Shown here: positions 58,991 to 64,000 of the stretch, one piece after another
Position numbering within the stretch: the first letter of the stretch is position 1
Layout of the letters: each line of letters opens with the position of its first letter
Assembly (NCBI RefSeq): GCF_011752815.1
Contig: NZ_VWWV01000005.1
Coordinates: 62,001 to 126,000 of the forward strand
Source: Enterobacter sp. Cy-643
GTDB taxonomy: Bacteria > Pseudomonadota > Gammaproteobacteria > Enterobacterales > Enterobacteriaceae
DNA: 64,000 nt
Direction of reading: 5' to 3'
The notes under the pieces: generated by a model
What the model was told of the DNA's origin: nothing
The model's database searches: none
What the model saw: only the letters and a program-made list of their open reading frames with translations
Made by a program: the position numbers and the translations under genes

Positions 58991-60261
58991 AGGTTGCGTC
59001 CTCCGCGAAAAATGTCTTTAACCAGTCTGGAAATACCCGTTTTGCGCGCATGTTTCCACAGCAGGCTGCTGAGTCGTGGCGGCGGTGAATACTGGGGATC
59101 AAAGATATCACGCTGCAGCTCAGCCAGCAGGTGCGGATAGTCCTGAAACAGCCCCGGCGTTTGTAAAAAATCAGGCATCTTGCGATAGCGTTCCAGCACC
59201 GCCCACAGCGAAGTGCGCTCCAGCTGCTGACGGTACGCCTGATGAAGATCGTCTCTGGTATTCTCCAGTAACGTTTGAATCAGGGTCTGCGCCGCCGCTT
59301 TTGCCGAAAGCGCAGCCAAATCCATGCCGCGTACGGTGAAACCGGTATTAATACAAAAACGGGCGCTGTCGCCCACCAGCAGATAGCCGGGGCCGGCCAG
59401 GTGCTCGGGAAGCCCGTTCAGGCCACATTCAGGAATCAGATGCGCGCCGTATTCCACCAGCTCGGCACGGCGCAGAAGTGGGCGCAGCGTCGGGTGCTGC
59501 TTGAAGTTTCCCAGCAGATCGGGAAGTGAAGCAGAGGCAGCCCGAATTGAAGAGAGCGGGCAGACAATGCCGACAGACAGCGAATCGAGATTGGTATAGA
59601 GGAACCCGCCCGCAGGCTGTTCGCCGCAGATGCCGCCGGTGAACAGCCAGGCAGCACCTTCGCTACCTTCAAGCGCGAAGCGATTCTCGAGATCTTCTTT
59701 CGGCAGCGCCAGCACTTCTTTCACGCCCACGGCAACGCTGTGCTCGGGTAACTTGTGCAACAGCTTGTGCTGTTCCGCCAGCAGGGTATTGGCCCCTTCG
59801 GCGATAACCACGGCTTTGGCGCTCAGCACTTCGCCTTCGATCACCACGCCGCTCACCGCGCCGCTTTCAACATGCAGGCTATCGACCTGAGTCGCCGTCA
59901 GGCACTGCGCGCCCGCTTGTTCAGCCTGCTGGAACAGCCACGGATCCAGCCGGGCACGCAGCACGCTGTATGAAGCCGCCGAAGGATGTTGAAAACTGAG
60001 CGTGGTTGAAGTCTCTGCCGTCAGCGCGGAGAGTTTTTCATGGGTGATACAGCGTTCGAGTGGGGCGGAGCGGGAAAAATCAGGAAAGAGAGCCTCAAAT
60101 GCGGCAGTATAGAGCCTGCCGCCCGACAGGTTTTTGCTGCCAGGCTGACTGGCTCTCTCAACAAGCAGGACGTTCAGCCCGGCGCGCGCGCACTCTACGG
60201 CGCAGCAGGAGCCTGCGATCCCTGCGCCAACGACGATAATATCGAAATCTGTAGTGGCCAT
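58987..60261 (-). CDS. ygcN: ETF:quinone oxidoreductase-like flavoprotein YgcN (FixC type)
   Basis: A 424-aa FAD protein of the FixC/YdiS group. I chose the ATG at 60261 with AAAAGGTG before it; a GTG nine bases earlier is possible. The N-terminal dinucleotide fold is VVGAGIAGSCCAVECARAG, followed by the ERASQPGSKNLSGGRLY segment. The second FAD contact GYLLVGDSARFCINTGFTVRGMDLA is conserved. Together with YgcO it matches the FixC-FixX pair and should oxidise the YgcQR flavoprotein. No clear own promoter is visible, so queD read-through may contribute. Confidence 0.9.
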   Translation of the reverse strand: MATTDFDIIVVGAGIAGSCCAVECARAGLNVLLVERASQPGSKNLSGGRLYTAAFEALFPDFSRSAPLERCITHEKLSALTAETSTTLSFQHPSAASYSVLRARLDPWLFQQAEQAGAQCLTATQVDSLHVESGAVSGVVIEGEVLSAKAVVIAEGANTLLAEQHKLLHKLPEHSVAVGVKEVLALPKEDLENRFALEGSEGAAWLFTGGICGEQPAGGFLYTNLDSLSVGIVCPLSSIRAASASLPDLLGNFKQHPTLRPLLRRAELVEYGAHLIPECGLNGLPEHLAGPGYLLVGDSARFCINTGFTVRGMDLAALSAKAAAQTLIQTLLENTRDDLHQAYRQQLERTSLWAVLERYRKMPDFLQTPGLFQDYPHLLAELQRDIFDPQYSPPPRLSSLLWKHARKTGISRLVKDIFRGGRNL

Positions 60262-60338
60262 CCCGTGCACCTTTTAGTTGCGACGGGCCAGCTTACCAAA
60301 GCGGGATGAAAATTAGCTTGATGGGGGGCGCAGAGAGG

Positions 60339-60369
60339 AAAAGTCCGGGGTGATTTCCGGACTTTTTTT
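60339..60369. terminator. Hairpin between queD and ygcN
   Basis: AAAAGTCCGG and CCGGACTTTT form a 10-bp stem with an 8-base loop. The U-run is seven on the plus strand but only four on the queD strand, so it may leak into ygcN. Confidence 0.65.
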
Positions 60370-60372
60370 AGC

Positions 60373-60738
60373 TTATTCGCCGCGGTAGACGCAGCCTGCG
60401 GTGCAGGTTTCTTTGATCATCACCGCGCTCAGCAGCGGCACAACAGGTTTCATCTGATCCCAAATCCATTTCGCCAGCACTTCGCTGGTGGGGTTTTCCA
60501 GCCCTGGGATATCGTTCAGATAATAGTGATCGAGGCGATCGTAGGTTGGCTTAAACGCGGCTTTCAGCTCGGAGAAGTCCATGATCCAGCCGGTATAAGG
60601 ATCTACCTCGCCGGTGATTTCCAGGCGCACCATAAAGGAGTGGCCATGCAGGCGACCGCATTTGTGACCTTCCGGGACGTGCGGCAGGCGGTGGGCGGCT
60701 TCAAAGGTAAAATCTTTAAACAGGGTGGTGGACATCAT
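60373..60738 (-). CDS. queD: 6-carboxy-5,6,7,8-tetrahydropterin synthase QueD
   Basis: QueD converts dihydroneopterin triphosphate to 6-carboxytetrahydropterin, the entry step to queuosine after GTP cyclohydrolase. The product is 121 aa, as in E. coli. The zinc ligands are His16 (FEAAHRLP), His31 and His33 (LHGHSF), and the catalytic cysteine is Cys27 in HKCGRLHGH. It starts with two Met codons; the first is kept. It diverges from cysJ across 303 bases. Confidence 0.97.
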   Translation of the reverse strand: MMSTTLFKDFTFEAAHRLPHVPEGHKCGRLHGHSFMVRLEITGEVDPYTGWIMDFSELKAAFKPTYDRLDHYYLNDIPGLENPTSEVLAKWIWDQMKPVVPLLSAVMIKETCTAGCVYRGE

Positions 60739-61041
60739 TCGACTCTCTGGAATTCAAAAAACCGCCGCATGATAGCGGAATGGACTATTTTTCGCATTAA
60801 CTAAACGGCGCATTGCCCTGCAGTATGGTGTAAACAGCGGTGAATGCGCTGAAATCTTATATTCTTCATATAGTTAGGTAATCACTTTTAACACTATGAT
60901 TTACCTGAAAAAACGATTAGTCGTTTTAGTTATTTATTATTTCCATCCCTTCTTTAATTGTTGATAACCTGCTGGTTAACCTTGACTCATTACAGTCTGT
61001 AAGCCCTTTTTTTGCCCTTTGCTACTGGAAGCTAAATACGT
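60739..61041. other. queD-cysJ divergent control region
   Basis: No gene is seen. The half next to cysJ is A+T-rich and should hold the CysB activator sites of the cysJI operon, which have no pattern I can define by eye. A TACAGT sequence at 60991-60996 is a possible -10 box with a weak -35, as expected for an activator-dependent promoter. A GTCGTTTTAGT/AAAACGATTAGT-type short inverted repeat occurs near 60913-60930. Confidence 0.4.
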
Positions 61042-62841
61042 ATGACTTCTCAGGTTCCACCGAGCGCTTTGCTGCCGCTAACGCCGGACCAGCTGGCACG
61101 CCTTCAGGCGGCGACCACTGATTTTTCAACCACTCAGCTGGCCTGGTTATCCGGCTATTTCTGGGGAATGATTAACCAGCAGCCAGGTGCGGGCGCGGTG
61201 GCTCCTGCGGCCGAAGCGTCGACGATCACGCTAATCTCCGCTTCACAAACCGGCAACGCGCGCCGCGTGAGCGAGCAGCTGCGGGACGACCTGCTAGCGG
61301 CGAAGCTGAACGTCAACCTGGTGAACGCGGGCGACTATAAATTCAAGCAAATAGCCCAGGAAAAACTGCTGATTGTTGTCAGTTCCACGCAAGGGGAAGG
61401 GGAGCCGCCTGAAGAGGCCGTGGCTCTGCATAAATTCCTGTTCTCGAAAAAAGCACCGAAGTTGGACGGTACCGCGTTTGCCGTCTTTGGTCTCGGCGAC
61501 AGCTCGTATGAATTCTTCTGCCAGTCCGGCAAAGACTTTGACAGCAAACTGGCTGAATTAGGCGGCGAGCGGCTGTTGGATCGCGTAGATACCGACGTGG
61601 AGTACCAGGCTGCGGCCCAGGCATGGCGCAGCAAAATCGTTGAACTGCTGAAATCCCGTGTACCGGCTGAAACCCCGGCTCAGGCTGCTGCGACGGCCAC
61701 GGGCGTGAGCAACGAAATCTTCACCAGCCCTTACAGCAAAGAGTCACCGTTAACCGCCACGCTTGCGGTGAACCAGAAAATTACCGGCCGCGACTCCGAT
61801 AAAGACGTGCGCCACATCGAAATCGATCTTGGTGACTCCGGCCTGCGCTACCAGCCGGGCGATGCGCTTGGCGTCTGGTACCAGAACGATCCGGCGCTGG
61901 TGAAAGAGCTGACGGATCTGCTATGGCTGAAAGGCGATGAAAGCGTCACCGTCGATGGCAAAACGCTGCCGTTAAGCGAAGCGCTACAGTGGCACTTCGA
62001 GCTGACGGTCAACACCGGCAATATCGTTGAAAACTACGCCCAGCTGACCCGCAACACGGCGCTGCTGGAGCTGGTGGGCGATAAAGCAAAATTACAGCAC
62101 TACGCGCAAACCACGCCGATTGTGGACATGGCGCGCTACGCCCCGGCAGAGCTGACGGCTGAACAGCTGACGGGGCTGCTGCGCCCGCTCACGCCGCGCC
62201 TTTACTCCATTGCTTCTTCACAGGCAGAAGCTGAAACCGAAGTCCACATAACCGTGGGTGCGGTGCGCTATGACATCGAAGGCCGTGCCCGTTCGGGCGG
62301 GGCGTCTGGCTTCCTGGCCGACCGCCTTGAGGAAGATGGCGAGGTGCGCGTGTTCATTGAACATAACGATAACTTCCGCCTACCGACAAACCCGGAAACC
62401 CCGGTCATTATGATTGGCCCTGGCACCGGTATTGCCCCGTTCCGCGCCTTTATTCAGCAGCGCGACAACGACGGTGCGAGCGGTAAAAACTGGCTGTTCT
62501 TCGGCAACCCGCACTTTACCGAAGATTTTCTATATCAGGTTGAATGGCAGCGCTACGTCAAAGACGGCCTGCTGACCAACATCGATTTAGCCTGGTCCCG
62601 CGACCAGCAGCATAAAATATACGTACAAGACAAACTGCGCGAGAAAGGCGCGGAACTGTGGCGCTGGATTCAGGCAGGTGCCCACATTTACGTCTGCGGC
62701 GACGCCAACCGTATGGCGAAGGACGTTGAGCAGGCGTTACTGGAAGTGGTTGCCGTCCACGGTGGCATGGACACCGAAGCGGCAGATGAATTTTTAAGTG
62801 AGCTGCGCGTTGAGCGCCGTTATCAGCGAGATGTCTACTAA
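61042..62841 (+). CDS. cysJ: Sulfite reductase flavoprotein alpha subunit CysJ
   Basis: CysJ carries electrons from NADPH through FAD and FMN to the sulfite reductase hemoprotein CysI, for cysteine synthesis. The product is 599 aa, as in E. coli. The flavodoxin domain (about 60-210) contains [15 protein letters not shown] and [12 protein letters not shown]. The FAD domain has [17 protein letters not shown], and the NADPH domain has [13 protein letters not shown] and the C-terminal [10 protein letters not shown]. Its stop overlaps the cysI start by one base (TAATG). Confidence 0.98.
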   Translation: MTSQVPPSALLPLTPDQLARLQAATTDFSTTQLAWLSGYFWGMINQQPGAGAVAPAAEASTITLISASQTGNARRVSEQLRDDLLAAKLNVNLVNAGDYKFKQIAQEKLLIVVSSTQGEGEPPEEAVALHKFLFSKKAPKLDGTAFAVFGLGDSSYEFFCQSGKDFDSKLAELGGERLLDRVDTDVEYQAAAQAWRSKIVELLKSRVPAETPAQAAATATGVSNEIFTSPYSKESPLTATLAVNQKITGRDSDKDVRHIEIDLGDSGLRYQPGDALGVWYQNDPALVKELTDLLWLKGDESVTVDGKTLPLSEALQWHFELTVNTGNIVENYAQLTRNTALLELVGDKAKLQHYAQTTPIVDMARYAPAELTAEQLTGLLRPLTPRLYSIASSQAEAETEVHITVGAVRYDIEGRARSGGASGFLADRLEEDGEVRVFIEHNDNFRLPTNPETPVIMIGPGTGIAPFRAFIQQRDNDGASGKNWLFFGNPHFTEDFLYQVEWQRYVKDGLLTNIDLAWSRDQQHKIYVQDKLREKGAELWRWIQAGAHIYVCGDANRMAKDVEQALLEVVAVHGGMDTEAADEFLSELRVERRYQRDVY

Positions 62842-64000
62842 TGAGCGAAAAACACCCTGGCCCTCTGGTGGTCGAAGGCAAACTGGTCGACGCCGAACGA
62901 CTGAAGCGCGACAGCGATTTTCTGCGCGGCACCATTAAAGAAGATCTGCAGGATGGCCTGACCGGCGGTTTCAACGGCGACAACTTCCTGCTGATCCGCT
63001 TCCACGGCATGTATCAGCAGGATGACCGCGATATTCGCGCCGAACGCGCTGAGCAAAAGCTGGAGCCGCGTCACGCGATGATGCTCCGCTGCCGTCTGCC
63101 GGGGGGAATTATCACCACCCAGCAGTGGCAGGCTATTGATAAGTTTGCCGAAGATAAGACTATTTACGGCAGTATTCGCCTGACCAACCGCCAGACGTTC
63201 CAGTTCCACGGCATTCTGAAGAAGAACGTCAAGCCTGCGCATGAAATGCTGCACGAAGTTGGCCTGGACGCGCTGGCGACCGCCAACGACGTAAACCGCA
63301 ACGTGCTGTGTACCTCTAACCCGGTGGAGTCTGAGCTGCATCAGGAAGCCTATGAATGGGCAAAAAAGCTTTCCGAGCACCTGCTGCCGCGCACCCGCGC
63401 CTACGCCGAGATTTGGTGGGACAAAGAAAAAGTCGCCACCACTGACGAAGAGCCGATTCTGGGGCCGACTTATCTGCCGCGTAAGTTTAAAACCACGGTG
63501 GTGATCCCGCCGCAGAACGACGTGGATCTGCATGCCAATGACATGAACTTTATTGCGATAGCGGAAAACGGCAAACTGGTTGGCTTCAACCTGCTGGTTG
63601 GCGGTGGTCTGTCCATCGAGCACGGGAATAAAAATACCTATGCCCGCACGGCAAGTGAATTCGGCTACATTCCGCTGGAGCATACTCTGGCGGTAGCGGA
63701 AGCGGTGGTGACGACCCAGCGCGACTGGGGTAACCGTACCGACCGTAAAAATGCCAAAACCAAATATACCCTTGAGCGCGTCGGCGTAGACGTATTCAAG
63801 GCGGAAGTTGAGCGCCGCGCTGGCATCAAGTTTGCGCCCACTCGCGCCTACGAATTTACCGGCCGCGGCGACCGTATTGGCTGGGTAAAGGGTATCGACG
63901 ACAAATGGCACCTGACGCTGTTTATCGAGAACGGTCGTATTCTGGATTATCCTGAGCGTCCGCTGAAAACCGGTCTGTTGGAGATAGCCAGGATCCACAA
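62841..64000 (+). CDS. cysI: Sulfite reductase hemoprotein beta subunit CysI (5' part)
   Basis: CysI reduces sulfite to sulfide with siroheme and a [4Fe-4S] cluster. About 386 of roughly 570 codons are present, the rest being cut by the window edge. The start [20 protein letters not shown] and the siroheme-binding segments [15 protein letters not shown] and [12 protein letters not shown] are visible. The cluster cysteines lie beyond the edge. It is translationally coupled to cysJ. Confidence 0.97.
   Translation, partial: MSEKHPGPLVVEGKLVDAERLKRDSDFLRGTIKEDLQDGLTGGFNGDNFLLIRFHGMYQQDDRDIRAERAEQKLEPRHAMMLRCRLPGGIITTQQWQAIDKFAEDKTIYGSIRLTNRQTFQFHGILKKNVKPAHEMLHEVGLDALATANDVNRNVLCTSNPVESELHQEAYEWAKKLSEHLLPRTRAYAEIWWDKEKVATTDEEPILGPTYLPRKFKTTVVIPPQNDVDLHANDMNFIAIAENGKLVGFNLLVGGGLSIEHGNKNTYARTASEFGYIPLEHTLAVAEAVVTTQRDWGNRTDRKNAKTKYTLERVGVDVFKAEVERRAGIKFAPTRAYEFTGRGDRIGWVKGIDDKWHLTLFIENGRILDYPERPLKTGLLEIARIH

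Overview
This window is a chromosomal segment of an Enterobacteriaceae bacterium outside the Escherichia/Shigella core. Protein lengths and gene order follow the E. coli K-12 region from ppdC to cysI closely. The differences are local: no mazEF between relA and mazG, a yjiH-yjiG-peptidase set where K-12 has ygcG, a ramR-romA-ramA locus between yqcA and barA, and an aminotransferase gene next to xni. Coding density is high, and there is no prophage, insertion sequence with a transposase, or CRISPR array.

Layout. 1-12 kb: the end of ppdC, then recC-ptrA-recB-recD (RecBCD plus the periplasmic protease pitrilysin). 12-20 kb: argA with a tandem ARG-box operator, amiC, three tandem initiator tRNA genes, mltA, tcdA, csdEA, ygdI and the sRNA gene gcvB, which diverges from gcvA. 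20-31 kb: gcvA, ygdD, rlmM, xni, an aminotransferase, sdaCB, ppnN, queF and syd. 31-42 kb: the sRNA gene csrB, yqcC-truC-yqcA, ramA-romA/ramR, barA, rlmD and relA. 42-49 kb: mazG, pyrG, eno, an M20 peptidase with two YjiG/YjiH membrane proteins, and queE. 49-60 kb: the uncharacterised ygcE-yqcE / ygcW-U-S-R-Q / ygcN-O-P cluster. 60-64 kb: queD, cysJ and the first two thirds of cysI.

How the genes fit together. Several genes act on tRNA or rRNA modification: tcdA with csdA/csdE, rlmM, rlmD, truC, and the queuosine genes queD, queE and queF. BarA and csrB sit in the same window as two ends of the BarA-UvrY-Csr cascade, and a UvrY-like palindrome lies about 190 bases before csrB. relA, gcvB, ppnN and mazG link the region to nutrient stress. 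cysJI, argA, sdaCB and the GcvA/GcvB pair cover sulfur, arginine, serine and glycine metabolism.

The strongest candidate for an undescribed system is the ygc cluster. It encodes a sugar-kinase-like protein, two MFS transporters, an SDR dehydrogenase, an FAD-linked dehydrogenase, an electron-transfer flavoprotein pair, an ETF:quinone-oxidoreductase-like protein with its ferredoxin-like partner, and YgcP, a GlpP-family antiterminator. The divergent control region carries two terminator-like hairpins, one in each leader, that share the same 13-base 5' arm and end in U-runs, with CRP-like sites between them. This suggests that YgcP controls both operons by antitermination. A second candidate is a 137-bp palindromic intergenic repeat present twice, each time sandwiched between near-perfect copies of a local terminator hairpin.
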